Below, piece by piece: positions 1 through 11,379 of a DNA stretch of 64,000 bases. The stretch is from Vicia villosa (taxonomy: Eukaryota > Streptophyta > Magnoliopsida > Fabales > Fabaceae): assembly GCF_029867415.1 (NCBI RefSeq), contig NC_081184.1:73032616-73096615 (forward strand), written 5' to 3'. The notes under the pieces were generated by a model that had not been told where the DNA came from, ran no database searches, and was given only the letters and a program-made list of their open reading frames with translations. Position numbers and translations under genes: made by a program. Each line of letters starts with the position of its first letter. Position 1 is the first letter of the stretch.

Positions 1-2
1 TG

Positions 3-680
3 GGAGGACATGCAGGGATTGCAAGAACTTTGGCTCGCGTGTCTGCTCAATTCTTTTGGCAAATTATGCACAAAGATATCAAAGAGTTTGTCCAGAATTG
101 CATCATATGCCAACAAGCCAAACATGACACTAGAGCTCCTGCTGGCTTACTGCAACCCTTGCCTATTCCTTTCACAATCAGCGAGAAAATTGGTCCAGTG
201 GCTTACAAATTACAGTTGCCCTCTGAAGCCCGCATACATCCCGTGTTTCACATATCTCAATTGAAACTCTTTAGAGGCACTACTGCAGATCCTTACCTTC
301 CATTACCGTTGACGACACACGAATTGGGACCGATTTTACAGCCTATCGCAGTGTTGCAGCATAGAATTATTCGGCGAAATGAGCAGGACATTCCACAAGT
401 GTTAATCCAGTGGGAGAACTTGACTATTGAGGAGTCTACATGGGAAGATCTTGAAGACATAGCTGCCAATTATCCTAACTTCAACCTTGAGGACAAGGTT
501 GATTTTAAAGGGAATGGTATTGTAATGAAAGAGCCACGTCAGCAGAAGAGACAGGTGGCAAATGAGTCAGAGGAAGAGAATAAGACAAATTCTATTGTGG
601 TGGAACCTCAAATTCAGGAATTGGAACGAGGGAGGAGGACGCGTCGTCCTTCTTGCAAGCTGCAGGATTTCTATTGCTAA
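3..680 (+). pseudogene. Chromovirus (Ty3/gypsy) pol 3' end, integrase core deleted
   Basis: This is the tail of a Ty3/gypsy polyprotein, open from the left edge of the window (frame starting at base 3) to a TAA at 678-680. It begins with the integrase zinc-binding module: the HAGIARTL motif, then CIIC about 30 residues later. It then jumps directly to the integrase C-terminal module (KIGPVAYKLQLP, then HPVFHISQLK). The last third carries a chromodomain-like stretch (VLIQWENLTIEESTWED) that guides chromatin targeting in chromoviruses. The roughly 250-residue catalytic core with the D,D,E residues is missing between about bases 168 and 185, yet the reading frame stays open across the junction. 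The copy therefore cannot integrate. Family assignment is firm; the exact clade (Reina- or Tcn1-like) is a guess. Confidence 0.85.
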
Positions 681-919
681 CCCTAGTATTTATAGAATGA
701 GGATTGAGACTGTGGGTGTGAATGATCATGAGAATTTTCTTCTCTTCCTCCTTACACTGAGATTTCTCTCCTTATCATTTATCAATTCTTGTAGCTTCTA
801 TCTGATTTTCTTCTATTTCATACACTGGAAGTTAATCAGTTTACCTAATAATACAAGTTTCCCTTCCTTTTCTATATATTGTGTTACTAGTTTATTCTGT
901 TGTTTATTGAACCATTACA
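681..919 (+). other. 3' untranslated/LTR remnant of the chromovirus
   Basis: AT- and CT-rich sequence between the polyprotein stop and the start of duplicon A. A TATTTATAGAATG stretch near 690 could be an LTR promoter, and the stretch ends in CATTACA. A partial 3' LTR is likely, but the partner LTR lies outside the window so its limits cannot be set. No coding potential was seen. Confidence 0.4.
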
Positions 920-1659
920 TGTAGTCGTAAGATGTATGGATGTTATTTCCTATTACAATTCCAATTTTTATTTTAAGGAGAAAATTCATTATCAATTGGG
1001 TTTTTAGCAGTAACTAAGAATTATATATCATTGATCAATTCTGTGTGTATATTATTATCATATTTTACTTACGTTTTATTAAACTCTTGTTTACTAAAGT
1101 CTCATTTTCCTTGAATACAAGAAGAACTCAAATAATGGGGTATGAAAATATACACTAATAAACAAAAAAATAATAATGATACATTTCAAAGGAGCTCTAA
1201 ACCAACCATTCTTAATATTGACAATTGCCATCCGTTCATAGCAAAAAATAATAAAGCAACTTAATTTACTAAATAATTTTGGGCAATTTCAATTATTTTA
1301 TTCCTTTCATTATTTTGTCCTTCATTAATACATCTCTACACATCTCTAAATATTAAATTTTCAAGTGAAGAAATTTTTCTTTAGTTAGTTTCTACCCATT
1401 AGATGTATAATCGCTTTGATTCCCTCTCTTATTTTTTAAAATTCCCTCCTTTTTTAAAAGCAAATATAATATATAATAAATATAAAAGAGACATTAAAGT
1501 TATTAAAGTTAAAGTACATAAGAGACACTCAGGTATAGAAGGGTAAATTAACGGTAATCCCAACACACTTATATTTGACATCTCTAAGTAATTGACACCT
1601 CTAATTGATGGTGGGATGTATTGATGTATATAAGGTATATTTTTATGCACTGTGCATAA

Positions 1660-1900
1660 ATACTCAAATATTGTTTATATTACTCAAAGTATTATATTTA
1701 TTACTCAAAATAATATACAGATTACTCAAAATAGTATAAATATTACTCAGAACAATGAATATATTACTCAAAATAGTTAAAATTGGTGTAAATATTACTC
1801 AGAATAATGTACTCATTACTCACAATTAATAATTATTCATAATTAATAGATGTGTGCAAATAATGCATATATTATTCATGGATTATGATATTATTACTCG
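1660..1900. repeat. Degenerate TTACTCA minisatellite
   Basis: About ten imperfect units built on ATTACTCAAAATARTATAAA, with spacing of roughly 20-30 bp. They are present in duplicon A and absent from the matching position of B. Very AT-rich; no function can be inferred. Confidence 0.65.
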
Positions 1901-2929
1901 TTTCTAACTAAAATGTTATTCGGAACAATTTAAATATTAACCTAACCCAATGATGATGCTATTACTCTTATGTCTTTATAAAAAATTGATTTTCTTTTTT
2001 GCATTTAATAGAAATTTCAAAGAAATATCAGAGTTTTCTTTCAACTGGAATTTTCAAAAAATTCAATTGTGCATTTTCAAAAAAAAAATAATAATAATAA
2101 TTTTACACTAATACAAAATTTGGAAATTTTGATAAATCACACAAAATTTTAGTATATTTTGAAATTTTTTGTAGAATAAAAAAATTTGCTAAATTATTCC
2201 ACGTCATTTAAGTTATTTAATTGTAGTAAGTCATTCCTTTATGTTTCTTTCGCTACATGTGAGTCATTTAGGTTATCTAACGCTTCCACCGTTGATTTTT
2301 TTCTACTTTATTTTGTTCTATTAATTTTATTTTAACTTCAAAAATTCATATTAAATTTGTTTTTGATCTTATGAAAAAATTCGTAAAATTATTTCGTCTT
2401 ATTTTACACTTCGTATAATTTTATGAGAATTTTATTTTCTGTTTTACTATTTTTCTTTAATTTATTCTTTTGCATGTATTTTAATTAGTTTAAAAATACT
2501 TTTATGCATTAAAAAATTCTGAAAATTTTATTATATGATCTAATGATAGTCTCTAACTTATGTTATGTTAAGTAACATATCAGTATCATTAATGTCACTT
2601 TAGTTTTGTTTTTTTTAAAAGAGTTTGGGAAAATAGAGATATGATAAAATAGTAAAGAAATAAAATTTTGAAATTGAAATGCAGCAAAATATTACAAAAT
2701 CATAGTAGAGAACTATAAGATTCTTAATAAATTAATACTAATTCTAAATAAAGGTCATTCAGTCGTTACTAATCACTAATAAGTAGGCTTTATACACAAT
2801 AATATCATAGAAAAATAGACAAAAGTGAAGAAAGACAGGGAATCTGGAAGCATTATGGAGATGCCGTAATTTTCCTTGTTTCATGTTAATTCTAATTTTT
2901 GACATTTAAAATGTCTGAGATAATTATAA

Positions 2930-3112
2930 GAGTTTAAAGGTAGTGCACTGACAGTGTAAACAAACTTTACACGTACATTCAATCAAAATTCTTACACTTG
3001 TCATGTTATATTAATTTTTTAAAATTAAAATTGTGTTTTAATTGGATACATGGTTATGATTGGTTGACAGTGTAAAAATATTTTACACTGTCAGTGCATA
3101 TCCCTTTTATTC
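2930..3112. mobile_element. Mutator-like MITE (183 bp) with 9-bp target duplication
   Basis: The element has terminal inverted repeats of about 30 bp sharing the core TGCACTGACAGTGTAAA. It is flanked by perfect TAATTATAA duplications at 2921-2929 and 3113-3121. Duplicon B at about 14691-14699 has a single TAATTATAA with no element, which is an empty site proving insertion. A relative lies at 50081-50250. The 9-bp duplication fits the Mutator superfamily; no transposase is encoded. Confidence 0.9.
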
Positions 3113-3320
3113 TAATTATAATCGTAATGACCATTACGAATTGGCCATAAACATAATTCTCACTGTTTTGGACATTTCTTGCTTCATTCTTCATTAGTTT
3201 TTCTGGGTTGTTCGGATATTCCTCATGATTAGTCTAAATCTAATGAATATAGGCCTTGAACCTTCATTCTTATTCATATTCATGAAATACAAAAACACTA
3301 GTAAAACCAATTGAAATAAA

Positions 3321-3568
3321 GGTAATACTAACGATTGCTCCAGGCGCATTGGTTAAAAGTTTAAAATGATATATTTTATTTACCGAATACTTTTATTAAA
3401 TGTAGCGAAAATTAAAATAATTGACTATTGTAAGAAATAAAATGTATGTTTTTCTTAAAAACACTTGTATTCAATGCACTACAAGTTTAAATAATTGATT
3501 TATTTATAGAATATTTTCTATATTTGGAATCCTTAACCAGTGCTCTAAGGAACTCGTTAGCATGACCC
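3321..3568. mobile_element. Second Mutator-like MITE (248 bp) with target duplication
   Basis: Long terminal inverted repeats: the left end GGTAATACTAACGATTGCTC pairs with the right end whose reverse complement begins GGTCATGCTAACGAG. Both continue through a shared GGTTAA. It is flanked by TTGAAATAAA at 3311-3320 and 3569-3578. Duplicon B holds a single copy of that target at 14895-14904 with nothing inserted. Target size and end structure fit a Mutator-like non-autonomous element. Confidence 0.88.
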
Positions 3569-4534
3569 TTGAAATAAATAATAAAACGATAAAATTAGAC
3601 AATTAAGAATGATAAAAACTAGAATTATCAAACTCTACATATTTAAATTATTGTTTGTCCTCAAAAAGTCTGCTTAAATAGGGAGAATTGAGACATAGCA
3701 ATTTTTTTTTTTTTGAAGAATTTTAACATTACAAATTTGGGGACTATTAAAAAATTCACAGGGTCACTATCATTTGTTTCAAATTAGAATCCTTAAAGTT
3801 CATTTAGATCAATGATTCTTACAAAAACTATTCACTAGATTGTTCCTTGGAGACTAAATTTTTTTCCATAGGCTTGATCATAAACCTTGTAATCTTATTG
3901 TTTCTCTTTATGAAGGCAATCATGATTTTACAAGGAATTTTTATTATATGTTATCATATCATAATTCTAACTTTTTGTAGTATCTTCTTAAGCGAAGTAC
4001 ATATTTTTTTCTTCTTTAATTTATGGACCAATCTACTTTTAGGAAGAATAATCGAGTGAGAGTTACCCTACTTATTCTATCTGATCCCCCTTAACTTTTC
4101 ATAGACATTATGAGTCAAGCGACTTTTGAGAAAAATAATCTGGCGAGAGTTATCTTACTTAGTAATTATGGATGCGAAGGGAAGTTTCCATGCGAAACAT
4201 GGTAGTTAAACATGATCTTTTTATTTAATCTCCATCCTTTCCTACTACTCCTAGTTTGTCTCATGTGCGAGTGCTAATTCTTCTACAAGAGGAGGTAGTA
4301 GAATGAGGTTGTCTTCAAACATCTCTTCATAAATTAAGGTTGAGAAGGTGTATTGCCAATTGTTGCAATTGCAGATTGATGTTCTTTTCAGATATGGCTA
4401 TTCACCTTAGATCAAAAGCTTATAGCAGTCGTCTGATTGGGCGACTATTTTCATGGTAATTCAAGCTTTCATATCTAGTCGGGTACTTCCTTGAATTTAA
4501 TTCAATTCCTCAATGGCCATCTCATGACAAAAGT

Positions 4535-5440
4535 CTAGAAAGTGATAAACACATACCATGAACGTGTATAAAACTTTAACAAAATCATTACCATACACTC
4601 GCAAGTCGAAACGATCAAACCTGGAAATCACCGCAAATTCCTCAAACTACTCAAAAAGAGGTCAAAGACAAACACACTAACTATTAATATTAATAAACTA
4701 AAATACCACAGGAAATTGTCTAAACAAATTTAAAAGTAAAGATTTGAAATTTAAGAACTGGTCCGATCTAAATTTGTTTAGACAATTGCATCACACTACT
4801 TAAACTAAACAAAAACTAAAAAGAATAAACATGCTTGTTTTATGTCGTAAGCTCGACGCCAGTTATTTATACAAATTCTCCAAGTTTCCTCTTTACACGG
4901 CTAGCGCTCACCGACGGCAAAACCTAACCAAACACCCTAGCAAACGTGAAGAGAAACAAACATATACACTAAATTTACCAGTATCGAAAACATATAAAAT
5001 TCACAAGTGTGGTAAACATAAACAAATGAATGCACAAGTGAGAATAGACAATATATACGATACCTACGAAACTCAAAAACAAAGAAACTTTTGCATTGCA
5101 ATCCAATAAAAACTCTAATCCCCGAAAACAGAGCCATTTTGTTGGTGCGGTAAAACGGCAAGTAACAAAAAAATTTGGAAATATTTATCCGGGAAATTTA
5201 TCGTCTCCACAGGGATCAGTGCATTGAACTGTCGTTCAACAGTTTACAAATTTATGAGTTTGAGTTGAATAGTTAAATCATAAAAGCGGAAAATTAAATA
5301 TTAACACAAAGAATTCGTTCTTCGTTTTAGTCTTATTCGTTAATGAGCTGCTCAAAATCGTGCGTTTGAAGCCGTGTCTTCGACATTTTATTGCTCATGC
5401 TCCAAATACGCCTTAATACCTACAAAGTAAATATAAACTA
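4535..5440. other. Intergenic repeat-derived sequence without recognised gene
   Basis: No convincing coding sequence. The stretch 5130-5420 (around ATTTATCGTCTCCACAGGGA) has the look of an LTR fragment, and it lies on the 3' side of the minus-strand gag relic that follows. A matching partner was not found in the window. Confidence 0.3.
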
Positions 5441-5589
5441 TCAAACGGTGCATAAATACACTAAAACTCGATTAAATTCAAAATTATACATATTTATGTA
5501 ATATACACTAAAACACGTACAAGTTGAGGAAAAATAGTAGATAAGTGCACCAAAACTATAAACCAAAATAACTACAAAAACGCACTTAT

Positions 5590-6260
5590 CAGTGACCACT
5601 TCTACCAACGATAAATTTAGCTTATAGGAGAGGAACTCATTGAAGTGTCCCGCCTTAAGTCCATTTTGGAACGCCCCCATAAAAATGTCTTGGTTTTTTG
5701 GGACGACCCTGATGGTGTCTTTGTTAAAGAGGGCGAGACAGTCCCTCAATGATTTTGATTGACAGACGTTTATTAAATAGGATGGTAGTTGACATCTTTT
5801 TAGGGAGGCTGGCGGCGAACTAACATACCAGCTTCTTTACCAAATCCTGGTAGATGTTGATGAAATCACGAGGTAAATCCATATAATATATGAGGGCAGT
5901 GTCTCTGAAAAGTTCAATATAGCAACTTGCATTTCAGGGAGTTAGGCACTCATATGATGGCCACTGTGTATTGATGGAGGTAACGTGCCTGTAGGGATTG
6001 TTGCACCCACCAAACTTGGCCAAAGATAGAGGTTTGAAGTCCTCTGAGAATGGTTGTTGGTCCAATAATTCCATCTCCTCCAAGGAATTGGAATCCTATT
6101 GGCGTTGTCTAATGTTGTGGATGTCGTCCTCCAACATCTGGGTATGATTATATAAAGGGTGTGGCCCATGTTACTTGTATCAGGGACCACTGTGGACATC
6201 ACTATACTAGTAAAAACGTATAGGTGTGTTTGTTCTCCTTGTAAGGGCATTGAAACTCAG
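5590..6260 (-). pseudogene. Decayed Ty3/gypsy gag
   Basis: Reading the minus strand from about 6260 down to 5590 gives pieces of a plant Ty3/gypsy capsid domain. In order these are a segment with NTQWPSYECL, a segment with YYMDLPRDFINIYQDLVKKL, then LFNKDTIRVVPKNQDIF and GAFQNGLKAGHFNE. These match the usual order of legume retrotransposon_gag proteins. Several stop codons and frame changes separate them, so this is an old non-functional copy. The last segment is the longest intact piece (open from 5749 to 5441). The rest of the element cannot be followed. It is unrelated in sequence to the T1 and T3 gags further right. Confidence 0.7.
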
Positions 6261-8720
6261 AGACCTTTGTAGGTTTATAACGTTGTATGGTGGGTAGGGC
6301 TTGCCTGCAATTGTGAGAAGCCATGTACGATGGTGTTTTATGGTAGATTTATGAGTCCTGCTCACATGAAGTATAAGCTTATAAGGGGGTGATTGATATG
6401 AGGTAAGCGATATACTTTTGAGGGTATAATGATCTATACAGCTTAATATTTGTCCCTTCCCCCTTTAATCTGTATGGATTAGGTAACTCCGGATGGTGGA
6501 AACTGCTCCGCCCTAATCAGGAGGAGTTATTGACCACCTATCTTCCAGGAGTAGTGGAGAATTCCCTCCCATTTAACTGACATCCTTACACATCATCGGT
6601 ACCCCTAGGCGATTCCTCAAGATATCGCCTGGTTGATACAGCCTTGGGCAAGGGCACCTTAGTTTAGGACCTTCAGAAATATAAAATACATTATGTAACT
6701 TTTGTGTTAGGGATATATCATGTAGGCGCTTTTGCATTATTTCCTTATTTTACCTAATTTTCTAAATAGAGGGACTTGAGTTCTTCAACAATTGTATCAA
6801 AACCTATCCAATTCTATGCTATCTAACATACAATACTCATAGTTTATTAGTTTTAGAATTTAGCATTTGTTCTTACAAGTTCATTATTCTATTTCTTTAT
6901 TCACTTTCTTTATTTACTTACGCATTCCTTTACTTTTGCAGTAATGGAGTACTTCGATGATAAATCGTATATAAAACTGTTTTTATTTCTTGTTATTATT
7001 GGTTGACACCACTTAGTCTATTCTTATTGCTTTTCACTCTTGTAAATAGGTATTTTGCATCACACTGGATTATCGAATGTACAACTCACTTAGAAGTCTG
7101 ATTATCTGAACCATGAAATATTACTATATGAAGTTCTGAAAAAATAAGTCTCAATATATCGTATTGAATTTCATTATTTCAAATGCATAATTACATAATC
7201 TTGGATGAATGAGGGAAAACTCGAAAGAAGAATTTTGTTATTTACACTATAAGACTAGACATTATGTCTTCCTTTGATTTCTTTTTTACAAAAAGAAGGG
7301 CACTCCTAATTAACAGAACTTGACCAGATACTCGCTACGAAATTGGAAGTCATGTAGTCAACGTACACCAAATGCGACTGGAATTATATTTTAATTACTA
7401 TAAGTGTTGCCCATATCAGATAAATTTCTACCCATAATAAGAAGAAGAAAAAATAGTAGTATTTAGTTTATCATCGTGAAAAACTGATAATTCAAGGGTT
7501 GGCTTGTTGGTGACAGCTTGGGAAACCCCCCGATAATAACAACTCTTTTGTAGGGTAAGTCTTTACAGAACAAAGCTCTGAGTTCTATTGCCCCTGATAA
7601 TGGACGATGGAATTGATCCCCATATTAGTTGATTTTGGAATTGTATACCAAGTTTTCAAAATAAATAACAATACTAATCAATAATCATTAGTATAACTTG
7701 TTCAATGAGTTGTTGCATTTAGTGAAACCAATACTCAACAAGGTCTCTCTATAGACAATTTTTATTACACAATATATTAGTGTATTTGCGGTTATTATCA
7801 TTTTGTTGGCGGCATTGTTAGAGACTTTTTTTTTATTTCTTGTATCGGTTAGACTGAATTTTTAAAAAAAAAGGTTAATATCACTTTATCTTATGTAATG
7901 TAGGCGATTTTTGCTTCATCACCTGTAGTAATTTTATTTGGATTGTTCTCCAGTAATATATATTTTTTTGGATTCCTCCCAAAGCGTACAAATTAAACAC
8001 TAAATTTGAGGGGTAAAAAAATTATTACAGGGGATAACTTCTGCACTTAGTAGACAAAAGACATAAATTTTATCATTTCAAGAAGTGATTCAAATTTGTT
8101 TTTTAAAAAGGGGTAAAGTGAATTTCGCCTATATTAACTGGGATATATTAACTGAGATATATTAACTGGGATATTGTATATTTAATTTTTTTAAAATTAT
8201 TTATTATGTTAATATGATTAAACTAATTTTTTTTTCTTAGAAAAAAATAAGAATCATTTTGTTCAACCTTATCACAACCACACCGCCAACATGTGAGTAT
8301 TTAAGGACGAATGAGAATCATTACTACCACCACCACTCTAAATTCGAGTGTTAGAGTAAAAAACTTCCACAATAATTGTTGAGAAATTTACATAATATGT
8401 GTTTATGAACTTGAAAAGGAGTTAATTATGATTGATTTTATTCTAGTAGTGATGTAAAATTTCCAAATTCTAGTTATGAAAAATTGTAAATATGGGGATT
8501 TAAGAAAAAGTGGTTGATAAAGAATTTAATAAAATGGTAGGGGAGGTAAAGTCTTAATAAAAAGATATTGAAGCATAATATCCCACTAATCCTTGAAAAA
8601 AGCCTTATTATTTGTGTGTTTTATTATGAAGGACCAACATTGTGTGAGGTTTTTCTCCTAATACACACAATTGCTAAATGTCTTACTAGTATAACTCTTT
8701 CTCTTTTTATGGTTTTGTAT
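6261..8720. other. AT-rich intergenic region, possible LTR debris
   Basis: No gene recognised. The segment 6400-6660 is less AT-rich and resembles LTR or leader sequence (GGTGGAAACTGCTCCGCCC, then TATCGCCTGGTTGATACAGC). It lies upstream of the minus-strand gag relic, where a 5' LTR would be expected. The rest is AT-rich with short homopolymers. A three-unit 14-bp tandem repeat is listed separately. Confidence 0.3.
8130..8171. repeat. 14-bp tandem repeat, three units
   Basis: Three consecutive copies of TATATTAACTGGGA, the middle one reading GAGA instead of GGGA. Confidence 0.85.
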
Positions 8721-9237
8721 AGACATGGCAACAAAATCTATATACGGGTACTTATCTAAACCCGCCTCAAAGTGGACGGGAAAAATCTGATTTAATTAGG
8801 TTTAGGTTTGGGTTTGGATTTTTCACAATTACAAAATACGGGAATAGATTAAATAATGAGGACACTAGTACCCACCCCGAATCCGCCTCATTTATTTTAT
8901 TATGTACATTATTATTTATATTTGATAATTTATATTATTAAATATATGGCTAATGTTATGAGAAATTTTTTGAAGTCGTTTTATTTTATTTTATTGTTTA
9001 TAATATAATTTGACTTTTGAAAGAATAAATATTTTTATTAAAAACTTTGATTTTATTAAATGGATGGTGGCGGGACGGGGATACCCGAACTCAGCTCGAA
9101 CCCAAACAGAAACGAGTTTAAGTTTTTATTCTTCATTCTCGTTTGGATTTGGGGCAGGAAACGAAGATTGTTTAGGGATTCGAATTTGAATTTTGGTAGG
9201 TAAAAACTGTCCTCGCCCCGTCCCGTTCCCATGTTTA
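8721..9237. mobile_element. Inverted-repeat element with GGGT/ACCC-rich ends (517 bp)
   Basis: Ends AGACATGGCAAC and GTTCCCATGTTTA are imperfect inverted repeats. Flanks GTTTTGTAT (8712-8720) and GTTTTGAAT (9238-9246) form a 9-bp target duplication with one difference. The interior is AT-rich, framed by arms rich in CGGGTT-type and ACCCG-type words. A longer relative lies in reverse orientation at 49814-50509. No transposase is present; the 9-bp duplication suggests a Mutator-type driver. Confidence 0.75.
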
Positions 9238-9588
9238 GTTTTGAATTGAATTTGTTTCATTCCTCTAATGATATTGACATATTTTGTCTTGAATTATTAT
9301 TATTTGTATTGAATTATTAAGGTGGTTGAGTTAATATTAGTGATAGTCTTATCATATAATTAATTGAGGTTAAATGTGAAGGGCTTTTAATTAATATCAT
9401 ATCATGGGCAGGCTATTAACTAAACATCAAAAAGACATGTATTTTTTTCTTGACCTTGATTTGCTCTTAATGCTAATATGCTAGCCAAAGATTGCTAATA
9501 AGGGACATAAGTAATCATTTAGAAGCCTTAATTATGAGATTGGTCAAAGCAAATTTTGAATGTCATTTGTTAACAAGCTATTTAGGGT
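9238..9588. other. Intergenic, nothing recognised
   Basis: AT-rich single-copy-looking sequence between the 517-bp element and duplicon B. No coding, RNA or repeat signal was seen. Confidence 0.4.
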
Positions 9589-10017
9589 GTAGTCGTAAGA
9601 TGTATGGATGTTATTTCCTATTACAAGTCCAACTTTTATTTTAAGGAGAAAATTCATTATCAATTGGGTTTTTAGTAGTAACTAAGAATTATATATCATT
9701 GATCAATTCTTTGTGTGTATATTATTATCATATTTTACTTACGTTTTATTAAACTCTTGTTTACTAAGGTCTCATTTTCCTTGAATACAAGAAGAACTCA
9801 AATAATGGGATATGAAAATATTACACTAATAAACAAAAAAGTAAACTCATGAGGCACTTTATAATGATACATTTCAAAGGAGCTCTAAACCAACCATTCT
9901 TAATATTGACAATTGCCATCCGTTCATAGCAAAAAATAATATAGCAACTTAATTTACTAAATGATTTTGGGCAATTTCAATTATTTTGTCCTTCATCCAT
10001 ACATCTCTAAATATTAA

Positions 10018-10417
10018 GGCTCTGTTTGGCAAAACTAGCCGGTAGCTTTTAGCTGATAGCTGGTAGCTTTTAGTTGGTAGCTGATAGCTGGTAGCTGATA
10101 GTTGATAAGCTAATGTGAGTGTTTGGTAAATTAGTTGTTTCATTAGCTGATAGATACAAAATGTCATTAATGGCATTTTAATTAATGAGTGTAATAATAT
10201 ATTTTAGTTAAAATAATAAGGGTATTAATGGAAGAAAAACTCACAAGCTAAAAGCTACAAGCTCAAAAGCTACTTCAAATAGCTTTTAAAAAAAAAAGCT
10301 AAAAGCTAGTAAAAAAGCTACAAGCTAAAAGCTAAAATAGAGTTACCAAACAGAGCTTTTTTATTAATACGGGCTGAAAAGCTAAAAATTCTTTTTTTTG
10401 TCTTACCAAACAGACTC
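10018..10417. mobile_element. Tourist/PIF-Harbinger-like MITE (400 bp)
   Basis: Terminal repeats GGCTCTGTTTGG and CCAAACAGACTC are flanked by TAA at 10015-10017 and 10418-10420. Copy A has a single TAA at 1354-1356 and no insert. A second end-like motif, TTACCAAACAGAGC at 10343-10356, pairs even better with the left end. This suggests an older right end followed by about 60 bp of added sequence. The interior is full of AGCT words in both orientations (AAAGCTACAAGCT), giving strong folding potential. It has no coding capacity. Confidence 0.85.
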
Positions 10418-10458
10418 TAAAATTTCAAACAAAGAAATTTTTCTATAGTTAGATTCTA

Positions 10459-10739
10459 TTCTCTCCGTTTCTTTTTAAGTGTCGTTTTAAAAGAATTTTT
10501 TTTCCTATTTAAGTGTCGTTTTATAATTTAATGTTGTAATTTGTCAATTATTACCTTATTTTCTCAATAACTCCACCTCACATTTTTCAATTAGTCAATG
10601 GAAAAAGAGAGTATATGATTGAATTTATTTGAAAAGAGAAAAATAAATAAGGGTATAATAGAAAAAATAACTCTAACAAATCACTATCTTGGTTGAAGAA
10701 CTTTATGCTAAAATAACACTTAAAAAGAAACGGAGGAAG
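10459..10739. mobile_element. Stowaway/mariner-like MITE (281 bp)
   Basis: The left end TTCTCTCCGTTTCTTTTTAA pairs with the right end TTAAAAAGAAACGGAGGAAG. TA dinucleotides flank it at 10457-10458 and 10740-10741. Copy A keeps the empty TA target at 1393-1394. AAGTGTCGTTTTAAAAGAA beside the left end is typical of this widespread legume family. Confidence 0.88.
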
Positions 10740-11379
10740 TACCAATTAGATGTTTCTAATCGCTTTGATTCTCTCTCTTATTTTTAAAATTCTCTTATTT
10801 TTAAAAGCAAATCTAATATATAGTAAATATAAAAGAGACATTAAAGATAAAGTACATAAGATGCACTCAGGTATAGAAGGATAAATGATGAGAATATCTT
10901 TAAAGACCCCTACCTTCTTGAAAATCTGCAGCGAAATTTTTAAAATGTCTTTATATTTTGGAGATGCATCTTCGAAATTATTTTTTTCGGAAAAAATTTG
11001 ATTTCGGAAGTGCACTTTCAAAAACAAAAAAAAAGTGTTTTTGAAGATGCGTTTTTAAAATCACCTTTTTTATGGGAGAAGGGTGTCTTCGGAGATGCAT
11101 ATCCGAAATATTCTAATTTCTGGTCTTGGAATGTTTCAGATATGCATATCCGAAAAAATTCAATAATTTATTAAAAAATAAAAATCAAGGTGAATCAATA
11201 CAATCAATAGTATAATTAATTGTATTAATAATATAATTAATTGTATTAATTAAAATATATATTATTTTAATCAAAATATCTATTTAATATAATAAAGTAA
11301 AAGAAATCTTAATTATTTTATAATATATATAACATTTAATTGATCGATTAATTTATGAATGATATATTTGGAATAGAGG

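Larger units (their letters stand above)
920..4534. repeat. Duplicon copy A (non-coding, paired with 9589-15871)
   Basis: Both copies start with TGTAGTCGTAAGATGTATGG and end with GGCCATCTCATGACAAAAGT. By eye they are closely related along their shared parts, apart from insertions and deletions. Copy A carries two MITEs and a TTACTCA minisatellite that B lacks. B carries two other MITEs and a 2.7-kb block that A lacks. The copies lie in the same orientation with starts 8.67 kb apart. They are not a convincing LTR pair: no PBS follows A, no polypurine tract precedes B, and the outer flanks (TTACA, AAAGT) do not match. Both contain the same 60-70-residue hydrophobic open frame (near 3847 and 15200), which looks accidental. 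No gene was recognised. Confidence 0.75.
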
